Source: Liolophura sinensis (taxonomy: Eukaryota > Mollusca > Polyplacophora > Chitonida > Chitonidae). Taken from it: DNA of 64,000 nucleotides. A program made the position numbers and the translations under genes. The notes below the pieces were generated by a model that worked only from the letters and a program-made list of their open reading frames with translations, was not told the origin of the DNA and made no database searches. The stretch is from contig NC_088306.1 of the NCBI RefSeq assembly GCF_032854445.1, positions 27,187,764 to 27,251,763 of the forward strand, in the 5' to 3' direction. Of this stretch, positions 37,301 through 52,266 are shown in pieces. How positions within the stretch are numbered: position 1 is the first letter of the stretch; each line of letters opens with the position of its first letter.

Positions 37301-40300
37301 AAAAGACTTACCCCCCAGTCTACACATGGCTGTATATAGGCGGCTGAAAACACCAACATACAAACACTATTAAAGTTTATTTACTTATTTCTTTGATGTT
37401 TAAAAGTGTACTCAGGAATGTTCCACTTAAATGACAGTGGACAGTGGTAACACATGTAAGGCTGTTCTTGGAGCAGCAGGAACTGGATATGTCCACCCGA
37501 TCTAATCACAGAGGTGTGATCTTTAGTCAGTGGATGTCTTCTAAAGGCTAAGCTCCATTTACATGTACATGTACAAAGAACAGACAAGACCAGACCAAAT
37601 TCACATATGCATCAACAAAGTATCCTACAGCAAGTTTGAAACATGTTTAGTTTTGTGATGTTGTACATCCCCGTTCAAGATAATTAAAATTATGCACATT
37701 GAGACAATCCAAAGTGCCAGCATCTTAATCAGTCTTATCCAATCAGGCGTGAGTTACTTTCTATAATGCAAAGGTGCATTTGTTTCCTCTTACATCACCC
37801 GAACACCGTTTTGTGGGTAAACGAATGACATGTCATTTTTCTCATTGCTCTAGCATGGTACATCCCAGGGCCTTATAAGAATTCTTTTTGTAAGTTGATT
37901 TACTGAGTGACCAAGTGCGTCCCAGACAAATTTCTCTGATTGTGTGGGTCTGTTTTCACACGTTTTCCAAAATATAACAATAGGTTACAATATCTGTTGT
38001 CTTTTCTTTTAACTACATATGAATCCCATTAAATACAAGTTCACAAAGATGTAGCACAAAAAATATTACACAATCTAATAATTTTTGTTACATCTGATTT
38101 GTGGTTTACCAAAATTTCAATTGTATCTAATTAGTCAAGTTCACATTTGCCTAGAAGTGAGCTTACCACAGTTGTGTTTTCAGACGGACTGTGACGTCGC
38201 CATTGAGTCCACAAGTGTCACAGCTAAACACTTCCTTCCATATTGACTGCATTATCACATGAGACATGTCCAGCTGTAACAACAACAACATGCATATAGA
38301 CAGGACCTTCCCTTCCAAAACACATACAAAATATTAACTGAACCTGTCTGATACTGATTAGCATTTTCTGCGCATGTGTCAATGTCTGTACACGTCATGA
38401 TGTGTATGTTTGTCATTATTTGTGCCTTTGACAATGTCCACCCATGTGCCACTGTCCGTCCACGTGCCCCTGTCCATCCATGAGCCTCTGTCCGTCCACA
38501 TGCCACTGTCCATCCATGTGCCCCTGTGCATCCATGTGCCCCTGTGCATCCATGTGCCACTGCGCATCCATGTGCCACTGTCCACCCACGTGCCACTGTC
38601 CATCTATGTGCCACTTGTCCATCCATGTGCCCCTGTCTATCCATGTGCCCCTGTCCATCTATGTGCCACTGTCAGTCCCTATGCTCCATGTGCCCCTGTC
38701 TGTCCACGTGCCCCTGTCCGTCCATGTGCCCCTGTCCGTCCACGTGCCACTGTCCGTCCGTCCACCTGTCCTGTCCATCCAAGTGCCCCTGTCAATCCAA
38801 GTGCCCCTCTCCGTCCACGTGCCCCTGTCAGTCCACATGCCACTGTCCTTCCATGTGCCCCTGTCCGTCCACGTGCCACTATCTGTCCACGCGCCACTGT
38901 CCGTCCATGCGCCCCTGTCCGTCCACCCGCCCCTGTCCGTCCACGTGCCACTGTCCCTCCACATGCCCCTGTCCCTCCATGTGCCCCTGCCCATCAATGT
39001 GCCCCTGTCCATCCATGTACCACTGTCCATCCATGTGCCACTGTCCGTCCACGTGCCACTGTCTGTCCACGTGCCACTGTCCGTCCACGTGCCATTGTCC
39101 ATACATGTGCCACTGTCCATCCATGTGACCCTGTCCATCCATTTTAATCAATGAACTCATGACTGTTCATTGATAAAAATCAGCCAATCAGAAGATACAC
39201 ATGCGGCAAACTACTTCGTTTTACAACAAGACGCACTGAGTGTAAACATCAACTGTATGTCGACTACACTGACTGTATAGTAATAAAATACTTTGGAAAT
39301 TCCTTCATCGATTTCATCTCTGACTGTGATGTCGCCATCAAAGTTTTTGAATGCTGCTGCCTGGTATGTTTAGGTGGATTTCAGCCAGCGTTCTCACACA
39401 TGGAGACATGCACACTACACACTGACCAGCACTTGTCTCCTCGTCACACTAATATTCCTGTCACTCCGTGAGGTCTTGAACATCATGTTTGAAAACTGAA
39501 AACAATTATCTGCTACTCAGTTTTATTTGTGTTGATGATGATGTAAAAGAATTCACCCAAATTTTTGTCAGTAAAGGTTGGGGAACCGCTATGCAAAAAA
39601 TCATCAGTACACATCACGTGTATGTGTGGGCAAACATGTCATTATCTGTCCATGTGTTGTTATGCACACATGTGTGCCATTATCTGTCCATGTTTTGTTA
39701 TGCTCACATGTACATGTCATTATCTGTCCATGTGTTGTTATGCGCACATGTGTGCCATTATCTGTCCATGTGCTGTTATGCACACGTGTACAGGTCATTA
39801 TCTGTCCATGTGTTGTTCTGCACACATATACACGTCATTATCTATCCATGTGTTGTTCTGCACACATGTCCAGGTCATTATCTGTCCATGTGTTATTCTG
39901 CACACATGTATAGGTCATTATCTGTCCATGTGTTGTTCTGCACACATGTACATCATCATCTGTCCATCTGTAAATGCCATCATATGCATCATTACCTGTA
40001 CGCATCATTGTCAAACAGTCATTATTAACATCTTAACGATTCTCTGTCCAAACATTATTTTCTGTATGCACATCGACATCTGTATATGTGTCATTACATG
40101 TATATGTGTCATCTGTAAAATTGTCTACATCTGTAAATGCATCATTATCTGCACATGCATTACTATCTCCACATGTGTCATTACCTGTATATGTGTCACT
40201 ATCTCTACATGTCATTATCTGTAGGCCTACATGTGTCAATCTTGGTACATGTGTCACTATCAGTATATGCATCATTATCTGTACATGCATTACTATCTCC

Positions 40301-43300
40301 ACACATCATTAACTGTACGTGTCACTATCATGTAGGCCTACATGTGTCATTATTGGCACATGTGTCATCATCTGTACACGTGTCATTATTTGTATATGTC
40401 TCATTATCTGTACATGTGTCATTATATGTAGGCCTACATGTGTCATTATCTCTACACGTGTCATCTAGAGAGTGTATCTTTATTTGTACAAGCATGGTTA
40501 CACAGAAGACTTACGTGATCTCTATCTTTGACAAAGACTATAACAGCCTGTAACAGCCTGACAAGCTGATCTTCCTGAGGCGTGATGTATGGACCATCTG
40601 ATGGACTGATTGTCACGTCCGCAGCAGGTAGCAATTCCAGCATCTTATTGATTGAAAATGCTGCTCCTGTCTGAAATATAACACAAATAGCGCTCAATCA
40701 GCACGAGTGATACACATGTTTCTGCAACCTGATGGTCAGGTTTCCCAGACTTAGCTTCCACAAAATCTTAATTATTAAATTTGTTATGATCCTTTCCTGT
40801 ATTTTAGCTATTATAACAATTTTGGATCAAGCTTAAGATCACTTCAGGGGCCTGGTCTGTCCATACAATGCAGATTTACCAGGTTCTTACTCTGGCTAAT
40901 GGTTAAATCTCCGTGGAAAATGGGGCACTTGTTTAACACTGCAGGATAAACTAGTGGGTTACTGACTCAAACAGAGGAGTGACTGATTGTTGTTTTACTC
41001 ACTATCTACAATTTTTCACTAACATATCTGGTAAGTTGATGGTCAGTTTTATGGATTAAGGACGCTGTAGAGTGCCCCGGGGTATACCACTGACGATTGA
41101 TAAGTCACTCATAACCTTTTCCAAATGTGCTGTACAGATACGGACACAGCTGTCTGGCATGTAGAGTGACACTGTAGAGTGCCACTGACCACCGACAAGT
41201 CACTCATAACCTTTTCCAAATGTGCTGTACAGATATGGACACAGCTGTCTGGCATGTAGAGTGACACTGTAGAGTGCCACTGACCACCGACAAGTCACTC
41301 ATAACCTTTTCCAAATGTGCTGTACTGATACAGACACAGCTGTCAGGCATGAGGCTTTCATGGAAATGATCGCTCCATTTCTGTGTCAGTTCCCAGGTTG
41401 GAAAATCCACGGTATCGAAAATCTGTTTCCCACAAAAAAAAAAGGCTTGGCTACTCATTCAGTACTGCTTAGTAAACATTGAACAGAGTTAATCATCCAA
41501 AGACTGGAGTTGTGAGCCTTCAAAGTCCTTGGGCAAGGGATTCTTAAGAAATTCGGATTCTGAGATTAATTTGATTGCTGTTATGGAACTTGTATTTAAC
41601 ACATTCTGCATAGGACTCTTCAGATAGGGGAGATAATCCAGTTCTCTTCGTTCTTTTTTCCGTAGTTTGCAGTCAGATACCTAAATCAGTCAGTGACAGT
41701 TCATACATTTTAAACAAGAAGACTGAGGGGTTATGGTAATTTTCACTTTACAAACTAAATGATAATGAGATCTGCAAGAAACACAAAATTTTATGTGATG
41801 AAATGCCATTAATACTAAAATTATTACAGGTAAATCAGTTCCCATAGCAGAAATTGTTGGGAACCGAAAAAAAAAGTTTCCCACTGTTCCCTGGTCAAAA
41901 GTACACTGAACCAAAAAGTGTTTCACAGCAATTCTGAAATCCCCATGCCTGAGTTTTGGTGGAATACAAGCGGTCTTTAAGTTGTCTTCCCGAACATTAA
42001 ATGGTGAAAACAGCCCTATGGAGCCCTATGACAATCTAGACATTGATTGCCCATTGCCCAACCTGCTCCTTTTGTTCCAGTGGTTGGAAGCCATGCATCT
42101 TACCACTAAGCCACCTCATTCTCCTTAAAATGACTTTATAAAATAATAATAATAAAATAAGAAGGTCAAATTCACAACAGCTGTGACATCTAAGAAAAAC
42201 TCCATGTCATCTTGCACATGGCCTTTCATTAAATCAATGTCCCTATCAAAGATAAATGTCAAAAACTGGACCACCCAAACAACAGACAGAGCAACTTTAA
42301 GAACTGCTTGTTGAAGGTACAAGCAGGTAATATGTAGGTATTAACAGTAAGTACTGAAGCTAAAGCATACCTTGTTGATTTCCTGTATGAGTATCCTGAC
42401 CACCACTTCTGGGGATTTGCCCCGTAGAATCCTCTGTAAGAGAGGGCTGGGGTCAGCCCCAGACAGCCTGAGGTAACCCTCCAGCTCCTGACTGACCACT
42501 GAAACGAAGGCTGAAGCACATGTAGTATTTATCTAAGATACTTTGTGTCTGATTGTTGTTTAACATCAAGAGTTGAATGGGTCAGAGAAACCGGAATGCC
42601 CAGAAGCGGACGACATACTCATGTACATTCTCATGTGAGACCAATGCCTTGGTGGAAGACAAATGGTCTTCAACGCGTCATCAATGACTTTTTTTCTCCA
42701 AGGCACTAGGGATGTACATGTGCATAAGCTTATATGACTTGGCACCTGTACTATTTATTTGGAAGTGCCTGGGGAAAACACACGACCATCCGTAGGTTGC
42801 TAGAAGACCTTCCCACCTACGGCCGGAGAGGAAGCCAGCATGAGCTGGACTTGAACCCACAGTGACCGCATTGGCGAGAGGCTAGCCGAGCCACGCAGGC
42901 CCTGCACCTGTGCTAGAATTCACCCCTACTATTACTGCTAGTAGGTTTTGCTTTGCCAACAAATTCATTGTCACACACTGATTTTCTTTTTCTAATTGTT
43001 GTTTAACATCATAATCAAGATGTTTCACTTGTCTGTTGATTGTCAGTTTTAGCGGGGAAGGAAACCACTGACTTATGGCAAGATACTGATCAGCATTCAC
43101 ACGTGACCTAACACACTTGCACACCATTTTGGTGGAAGAAGTAGTAATACTGCACTAATGGCCTCATGACCACCATTGCTTACTATCAACAAAGACTTGA
43201 AAAAAGAAAAAAAAACATGACGCTGTGCAACTTTACATCCAAGAGATAACATCAGCTTATTTTTTGTAAAGACTAAACGTACTCACATTTGACAAGATCA

Positions 43301-46300
43301 GCAGGTAGTGCCTGGGGTTTGGACATCCCTGATGAATTAGCATTACTCAGTACCTGGAACACATTTTTCTGATTATTAAATGCAAAACATTTTTCATCCA
43401 TCTTGGGGCCTCCGTGGCTCAGTCGGTTAGCGCGATAGCGCAGCGTAATGACCCAGAAGCCTCTCACCAATGCGGTCGCTGTGAGTTCAAGTCCAGCTCA
43501 TGCTGGCTTCCTCTCCGGCCGTAAGTGGGAAGGTCTGCCAGCAACCTGCGGATGGTCGTGCGTTTCCCCCGGGCTTTGCCCGGTTTCCTCCCACCATAAT
43601 GCTGGCCGCCGTCGAATAAGTGAAATATTCTTGAGTACGGCGTAAAACACCAATCAAATAAATAAATAAATTTCATCCATCTTTTACCATGTCTTAAGCG
43701 AATCATGCTAATATCTTAATTCTTGGTATCATATGTGTGTATATGTACCACTTGTTACCACATGTAAATATTACTGTATTTGTCTGTTGTGTTCCTACGA
43801 TTTCTGCACGTACATGTATATATTACTGTGTTCGTATGCCGTATGTTCCAACTATTTCTGCATGTAAATATTACTGTTTGTAGGTCGTATGTTCCAACTA
43901 TTTCTGCACGTACATGTAATATTTTTCTTTTTCTTGGCTGTTTGTTTCACTATTACTTTTCATGTATATACTATTACTTTACACCATAGTTCTGTTATTG
44001 TTCAATATTTTACGGGGGATATAATATAAATCCCATGGTTTACTTGTACGTAAGTCACAATACACATCCATATAATTGCAACCATGCCTTTGTAACAATT
44101 TAAGAAGCTCACCAAAACTTTCTGTGCAAAGCCTACATTTTCTCCGTCTGATGACTTCCTTTTCTTCCTTCCAATGCAAACAGCCTGGTTTTTCACATCT
44201 TCATTGGACATCCTATCATTATCTCCCCCTGGATGTAATGCAACTGTTATCTCCCCTGCTTCACTTCTCCTACCACTGGACCACTTCTTCTTTTGCTTAT
44301 TCCCTTCTTGTGAAATGTGGATGTCACCAGATGCTTTCAGAGGAACTGCTGGTGACTGGTTCACACTCTGGGAGGCATTCCCACCTGAAGATTTCCTCTT
44401 TTTGCGTTCAATCAGGGCAGGCGTAGTTCCCAAGGCACTGGCACTATCAGATCTGGAGTCGGCAGGTTTGTAATGGCTGACACGCTTCTTAGCTCTTAGT
44501 AATGACACCCCACCTTGGTCTTCAAGAACATTCTGATGGCCTGCAACTTGTGTGCTTTTAGAATAAAGAACATCTTTCTGTCCAGGAGCTGGATGGACAT
44601 GCTCTGTTGAACTGTCTGAAAAAGACAACTCCAGGTTCCTCCTGGAGGGTCCAACTTCTCCACTTGGATGTCTAGAAGTTGATTGTTTGGGGTCTTGTTT
44701 GGAAGCTGCTACCATTGCAGCACTGCTCGGGGTCACATTCGCTGCACATGTAGCATGTTCACTGGCATTCGATGTAGGAGTACATGATAATGGTGTCACA
44801 GGATGCCTTGCTTCAGATGGAGTTATGGGGAGTGGTGTTATGGCTTGGGGTAGTGGTGTTGGCTGAAGAATTGCTGCATGGTTTCCCTGAGGGCTAACCT
44901 CAGCTGCGACAACATCCATGGCTTCTAAAGTTGGCTCCTCCACCACAGTGTCTTCTAACTCGTCCACTTCTCTGGAAGGTGATGACGGCAATGGGGATAA
45001 GGGTTCAGCAGGAACAGGGGATGGGGGTAAAGGGGATATAGGGATGATGTTCAAGTACTCAAACGGAGATGGCGGTAAGGGCGATACTGGGGATGAAGCT
45101 GATATAGAGCAACTTGAGTTAGAGCTTGGAGTCTCTGAGCGACAGAGGGAGCTAGCAGTGCTGCCGGTCAAGGCGGGCCTGCTTGTCTCAGGGGAGACAA
45201 CTGTTATGCTTGAGGTAGACTGGCGAATCACAGATGGAACAGAGGATGCCGGGGTAGAAGTGGGTATGTAGATTGGCACAAAAGTTGAGCCGAGTGGTAG
45301 CGCTGAGGTCCTTGGTCGTAGCGGACTGGAGTATTCTGTGCTTTCTTTCACTACACAGCTGCCAGCAGAAGTGTTGGAATCTGTACAAGTAGTGCTGCCA
45401 GACTGACTCTCATGTCTAGTACCAACAGACTGCTCACTGATGAATTTCGAACATTCCAGAGCCTCAGAATTAATCTTGGGCTCTTCAACTACTTGCGATA
45501 TCACAGAATTTGTACTGTTTCCTGTACACAAAGTTTCTGCGTTTTCCTCACCACCTGAGTCTGTAGTCTGACGCGCTGGAACCTGGTTATGTACAGTACC
45601 ACTATTATCACAGTGAGAGTCAAAGGCAGGTGAAGCTACAACCCCCAAGGATGAATTACTGGGTGCATCAACCTTAGTTACCTTCAATGAAAGTCTTACA
45701 TCGTCTTTCACCAGTAAATCTGGGTTTAATGGACCACGATTCACATCGAAAGACTGTTTTGAAGCACTACGAATGTTATCATTAGCATCTACCACACAGT
45801 CACTCTTTGCCGTCATTGGCTCTTCACACAAAGTCTCCCCATGTCCATCATTTGCCTCTGATGCCGTTGCCTTATCGATGGTATGCATGCCAGGCAGGTT
45901 TTTCTCAAGTTCTGATATAGAAATATTTTTTATAGAAAGTTCTTGTTGTGCTACTGAATTTCTATCCAACATGTCCCCTTCAGTAGATGATGTACTTGGT
46001 TCTTCACTTAATACATTTGCAGCAGAACCATTAGCAAAAGATTCCTCATGTCTTTCATTCTCAACACCACTATCAATTCTTTCCTCCCTTTTTTCAACTA
46101 CACTTTCAGAAACATCTACAACATTGGTCTTTGTTTCATTGTCTGGATTTTCCAGCCATCCCTCAGAAGTCTGACGGACTAGAGACCTTGTAACACGTCT
46201 TTGCCCAGTTACATTATTGGGACTGGCATGTTTATTAGTCTCCACAACTCCAGTCTTTGCTCTGCCCATGCGTTTCTCCCACTCTTTGGTCTCTGCTTTT

Positions 46301-49300
46301 GCCGAAGATCTGGTAATTCTCCTCGGAGCAATAATCCTGGTCGACAATGGAGTTTCTGTTGTCAATATTTCAGAGCGTTCATTTTCAGTAGTATCACTAA
46401 ACTCCTTCATTCCACTGACACCATTTTTGTCATATTCAGTCCTTTCTTTTGGAAACACTTGAACTTCTTGAGGAAAGACCGACGCTGCATCCTTCTTATT
46501 ATTTTCATCTTGATCACAAACATGCTGTCCCTTAGAAAGTCTTGCGGATCGTCTGAGCTGCCTCGGAGAAGCTTTATTTCTACCGGAAGTCTCCTTTTCC
46601 TGCTCGGTTACTTCTTCCTTTGACTCATTTGACAATGCTGATGAAAGGTTAATGGCAAAACCCTTCACTGGCTCGCTAACTTCCCCACTACTTTTCTGCC
46701 TGTTGAATGCCTTTTTCACAGGAGAGGAACCATCTGATCTGGAGTGGGATCGCAAATGCCTGACACAAGAGCGAGAAGGCTCAGAGGAGCACCTTTTCCG
46801 CTTTTTCCTCGAGAGGAGGCCAAACATGAGGGACATTTCACGAATGTCACTTAAACTGAAGTCTTTTTTTGATTCCTCTACTGTTTCATTCAAGACCCTT
46901 GCTATTGGAGAGCTTAAATCCAAATTATCTCCATTCTTTGTCTGTTTTCTAGTCTCAGTGATGTCCTCTTCACTTTTCTGTTCCAGCTTTGCATCACATT
47001 TTACGTTACCCTGATACAATGGGGGAGGAATAGTCCTAAGTTCTTTGGATTTGATAATACTTTCTTTCACTGACTCCACTGAATTGTTACTTCCTGAGGT
47101 TTCACTTGAAAGATTATTTCTGCTGAGATTTTGTGGTATGGATTCCTGCTCCTTACGCTTAAAGCTATCATCATTGAGGCACTGTGAAGTTGTATAACTG
47201 CCATCAGTTTTGTCACAAGTGTCAACTTTGTCATCAGACCAAGCTTTGTCTTCCAAACGAATGAGGTCACCCGAATTTGTGTCATTTTCCTGAGATTCTG
47301 AGCAAAACGAAGAGCGAGAATTGGCTTCGAACAACAAGCCATCTTGATCTGTGCTGCTACCACCAACACTATCAATTTCCACGTCTTTCGACACAACAAA
47401 CTCTGTAGTTCCCTGCCGAGTGATTTTACCTGCACACTCCTGGGAATTGGCTTCCTCGTGGTCGGAATCTGACAGACTCTCCACATCTGCAGGAAATGGC
47501 ATTCCCCTTGACTCTGAGCTGTTTTCCATGACTTCGTCTTCCAGGAGAGACGGCAGTCTCACGCTTATTGGTGACAGACGCCTTGACAGCTTCGGCATCT
47601 GATCATCCATAAAGCATTTCCTGTCGCTCTTCTTAGGAGGACTACTGGGCGCTTTCTTGTACACCAATGAAATGTCTTCCATGTCCACACTTGTTTTTGA
47701 CACCCCAATATCCTCAGCTTCAAGTTTCCGATCCTTATTTTCAGCCTGAGCCACGGTTTCTAGATGTTCCTTTCCATCGTCAACATCACCGCTGTCATTT
47801 TGAGAGCTATTATCATCAGTGGACACCTGTTCATTGTTGGGTGGTAGAATTTCGCTTTCCAACAGACCGGCAAGCTTGTCTAATTCGTCTTCTTCAATGA
47901 TCCCCGAGGCTGGAGAGGAAACGCTATCCTAAACAGACATACAAATAGACATTAGGTGTTACCAAAGCAGCAGTATTTCATGAAAAAGGTTCAATACCTT
48001 ATAGGTCTGCTGCAGTTATGTTTCATAAAAGAGATACTACTTTTCTCAGTATGTGCTAACATCTTTAAGAGAAGTGTGTCACGGCCATGAAATCCCAAAA
48101 TGCTGACAACACACATAGTGGTTCACATAGTCACAAATATCAATACCAACCTAGCCTTTGATGATCGACCTTGATCAAGCCATTTTGAAAGCATTATGAG
48201 TGCTCATGGTGATAAACTTGTGTAAATCACACCATGGCTTACATCTGCACAATTTGTACTTTATGTAAACATCTGACTGTTTGGGTCCCTAGCCAGGACA
48301 ACCATTGTTCTCTTGTAACACACAAGAGCTATGTGTAACTTGACCAATTTGTCCACAAATCGTTATCAAAAAGCCAGAAAAGGACATCAGATTATGCAGC
48401 CAGCCCGACCCAAATTACTTTAGGAAGGGAAGGTTCCCCTGATGACATCTGATATGATTCACTGTACATGGGATCCGACCCAAATTACTTTAGGCAGGGA
48501 AGGCTCCCCTGATGACATCTGATATGATTCACTGTACATGTGATTGACCTGAAAATTCACTCACTTAAAATGCTTGTTCAGAAGCAAATATAAGTGATAA
48601 GGTACTATTTTTGATGTCTAAACTTACTTTTTTCCACTAGGATATCATCCTACTTTTGAAAAAAAAACCACCTCAAATCACATTTTCAAGATCATCAGAA
48701 CACTCAGAAACAGTCCATATGACTAACAGACATGTATCCATGGAGAACTTTTAGATAATATAGATTTAGACTTTTTACGCTCTAACCTGATCACTGTCCA
48801 AGGGCGAAGGGGCCAATGGGGATATAGGGGCCAGCAACTCAAATCGTAAAATATCTGAGAAAATGTCTGCCATATTCATCTTCTCTGGCTGATCTTCACA
48901 TATCATGGCAACCGATTCTTCTTCTTCCTCTTCTTCACTAAGGACTTCCGGGACAAAGCTGTGTGACGTTCCTTCCTCTGCCACTGAAGAGTTCTCCTCC
49001 TCAAAATCTAAACAGAGGAATGAAGAGATAGTTTAATGTAACATGTATTTAATTACCTTTGTATTTATTGAATTTATTACTTAGCTGGGTGTCGGGGTAG
49101 GGATATTTGATGGAGGTGAGTTTTATGGGTTGAATACCCAGAAGAAAACAATTTCTGTTCAGTATGGCAAATTTACAAATGACATTGTTCCATAATTATC
49201 TGAATGCATCCCAACCATGAGAGTTTTTGGGAACAGATCCAAGAATTCACACCTGATATTTTTCTAAACCTCAGTAAGTAAGTCAGTGCAAGTATCTCTA

Positions 49301-52235
49301 ATCCTTTAGTTCTGTTTTGCAGCACAAAACTTTCTGTTATTCCATGTGTAGCCATTACCAACTGTCTCCATTGTCTGAATTTGATCATCTGACTTGGCAT
49401 GACTTTGGTGTGTTCCGATAAGTACGTTATGTTAAATAAGTAAGTATAATTCAAGGAAATGAGATAATTGAAAAAAAAAAACAAAAAAAAACAGCCATAC
49501 TTTCACCAGCAGAAAGCAACGTTTCAGTCCCTCCATCTTGTCCATATGCAGGATCATCTCCCTTTGAAAGTAAACTGGAACCTGAAAAAAGATCGGAGAT
49601 GTATATGTACGTGACCAGGTGTCATCCAACAAAAGCTCATTATTCTAAAATTGACTTATGTTTTTCTAATTATTGATCAATACTGAACGCCACACACAAG
49701 AATTTGTATGATTCTAAAATGTACCTATTGATATAAAGATAATAATGAAAAGAAAATATCAATGTTACAAGTACCTTTTTCAGTTGGATGCCAAACTTCT
49801 GCGATTCCACCCTGGTTACTTACAAGATGCTCTTCAATTGGAAGCAGCCCTGTAAAGAACAAATGTTGAAGATTCTTACATCATTTTCCACAGACTTCTT
49901 AGCCATGTTTGATACAGCACTTGTAATATTTTCCAGCCAAAACTAAACAGCTGATTTGTCAACACCGGTACACAGGTAACTATTTTGTCAGTGACATTGC
50001 GATCCCTCTCGGTCATGCGATATGGCAACCATGTGACTTACCGTGCCTCAGCAATATGTGGTAAAATCTGTCCGCTTTTTTCTGTAACAGAGGAAGTTTT
50101 TCACACATTCAAACATACAATCACACAATTTATTTATTTTCATTGAGAATAATGTGTCACTGAACAACATTTCACTAATGAAGCTACAGTCAGCACTGTA
50201 AACCCCACACCCACCTAAAGCTAGCTAATGATGTGTACATATGATGTCAATGATGTGGCCTAGCACATACAAATACAAAAAAAGGCTTCTCAGCTTGCTC
50301 CTATGGGTGTAAAATGGCTGAAAGTATGGTTTTCCTATAAGTGCCCAAGTAGTCACTCTGGAAACTGAGTAGCCCGTCAACAATGATAGCTGTCAAAACA
50401 ATTTTAAGGGAGGAGTGCCTGAATTCGGGGCACTAAGCTAGTCCCATTTTCCCAGTATGTTCAATAATGTACTTTCCGATCATTGAGGAGAAATACGTAT
50501 AAAATTGAGGAGTTATTAAGAAAAATAAAATATCCCCCCAAAATAAAATTATAAAAAAAAAAATTATCCCATATCTTCCTTCATTCTAATTAAAATAGTA
50601 CTCTTTGTTTCATAATTCCTTTACTTCTATCCTTAAAAAAGGCTTTCAAGCCAACAACTTCACTGTTTCAGTGAGAGTGATTTGTAGACCAGGAAACCAG
50701 CCAAGGCACTAATATCATGCAATGTCAGGTCACAGTTTGATTTATCGCATTTACAACTAGTGTTTTTGTCATCACTAGCGTGATTTGAATGCACAATTTA
50801 TAGCATTACACAATCGCATCACTTCAGTGTGGCGATCACTTTAGATCAAACAAATGTATGTGCAGAGTGGGCCATACATGTTACAAGCAAATACAAACAT
50901 ACATTTTTAGCTATCGATTATTACAAAGTAAAACACACATAACTACACGGAAGAAAGAGAATAACTTGGCTAAAAAGCCTTTACTTTGTGTAAAATGACA
51001 TCTTAACTTATTGAAACTGTTATTCCAATACAATTTATTATATACGGCTAAAAATGCAACATTCTGTTTGACGACGGTTTACACAGATGCAAAACATACT
51101 GTAAGTCTAGCAAGCTCGGACTCCAGTTTCTTGTTACTCTTCTTTGCCTCGTCCAACTTCAACTTCTTTTGATTTAGGCTCTCTGCAAAAAAGATAAGGA
51201 ATATAATTTTTTTTAAATCATGAATGCTTGATAATGCCCTTGCAGAACTATTTCAGTTATGTCAGTTAATTGTGCACTGTGTATCACTGTTTATAAAAAG
51301 GACATTTCATTCTTTCTGATTGGATGATATTTTCACACCTTTCAATAGATTTTAAATGGAAACCATGTTCATAGTCCCCAACAAAAGTTAACAGGGGAGT
51401 TTCGAGTTTCAACTCTTTTGTTGCTAAAAAAAAGTCCTACTGTATCAAGTGACCGGTGAAAAATGTTAGGCAACTATTGTAGGATCACATTAACTATAAC
51501 ATGGGCGTCTGAAATTTAGAGTAGACAAACGATGAAGAAAATTGCAGAACTGAATGTTTGTGAACTTGAGAAGTTTCTAAATGAAAGAGGCGTCATTTTT
51601 GCCTTTGGAACACAGTGAGACAAGTGATCGGTACATGTCTGCAAAGGTTGCCTAACATTTTTCACAAGTTAAATTATACATGAGGACTGTTTTTAACGAC
51701 AAAAGAGTTCAACCTCTAAACTTTTTTGTAATTGTAAATAATTGTAATAAAAAATAATAAAAAACACCCGAAAAAAAAGTAGTGTGCAATGCACAAGACA
51801 CCCATCTACCGTATAAGTGACCAGCATCAACATACATGTTTATACTTTAGACTTTTAAGCTGCTCTGTTGGTGGGTTGGTTGGTTGGCGGGTCAGTGGGT
51901 TGGTTGGTCGGAGGGGTGGTGGGTTGGTTGGTTGGTGGATTGGTTGGTTGCTTGGTTGGTTAGTCGATTGATTGGTTGGTTGGTGGGTTGGTCTGTTAAT
52001 GGTTTGGTTGGTCGGTGGGTTGGTTTGTTGGTGGGTAGGTTGGTTAGTCGGTGGAAGGGTTGGTTGGTCGGTCAGAATGTCAAGTCAAATTTCAGACATC
52101 CTTTATCTTTCAAAATGGGATGGACACTTAATGAAGAATGAATGAATGCTTGGAGTTTAACGTTGTACATAACAATCATATGACAACGAGGATTCATTAG
52201 GTGTGTGTACATATACTGTGTCTTCCTGTAGCAGG

Positions 52236-52266
<31 letters not shown>

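Noticed and set aside
38255-39160. Long open frames on both strands (up to 245 codons)
   Set aside because: They lie wholly in the 18-bp minisatellite; a unit divisible by three without stops keeps frames open by default.
39489-40553. Cys/His-rich plus-strand frames resembling a zinc-binding protein
   Set aside because: The Cys and His codons come from repeated CACATGTGT and TGCACAC units of the minisatellite.
43405-43500. tRNA gene
   Set aside because: The A and B boxes belong to the head of a SINE with a poly-AAAT tail and target duplication; the head does not look like an intact tRNA.
44076-47900. Several plus-strand frames of 80-140 codons
   Set aside because: They are antisense shadows of the giant exon on the minus strand.
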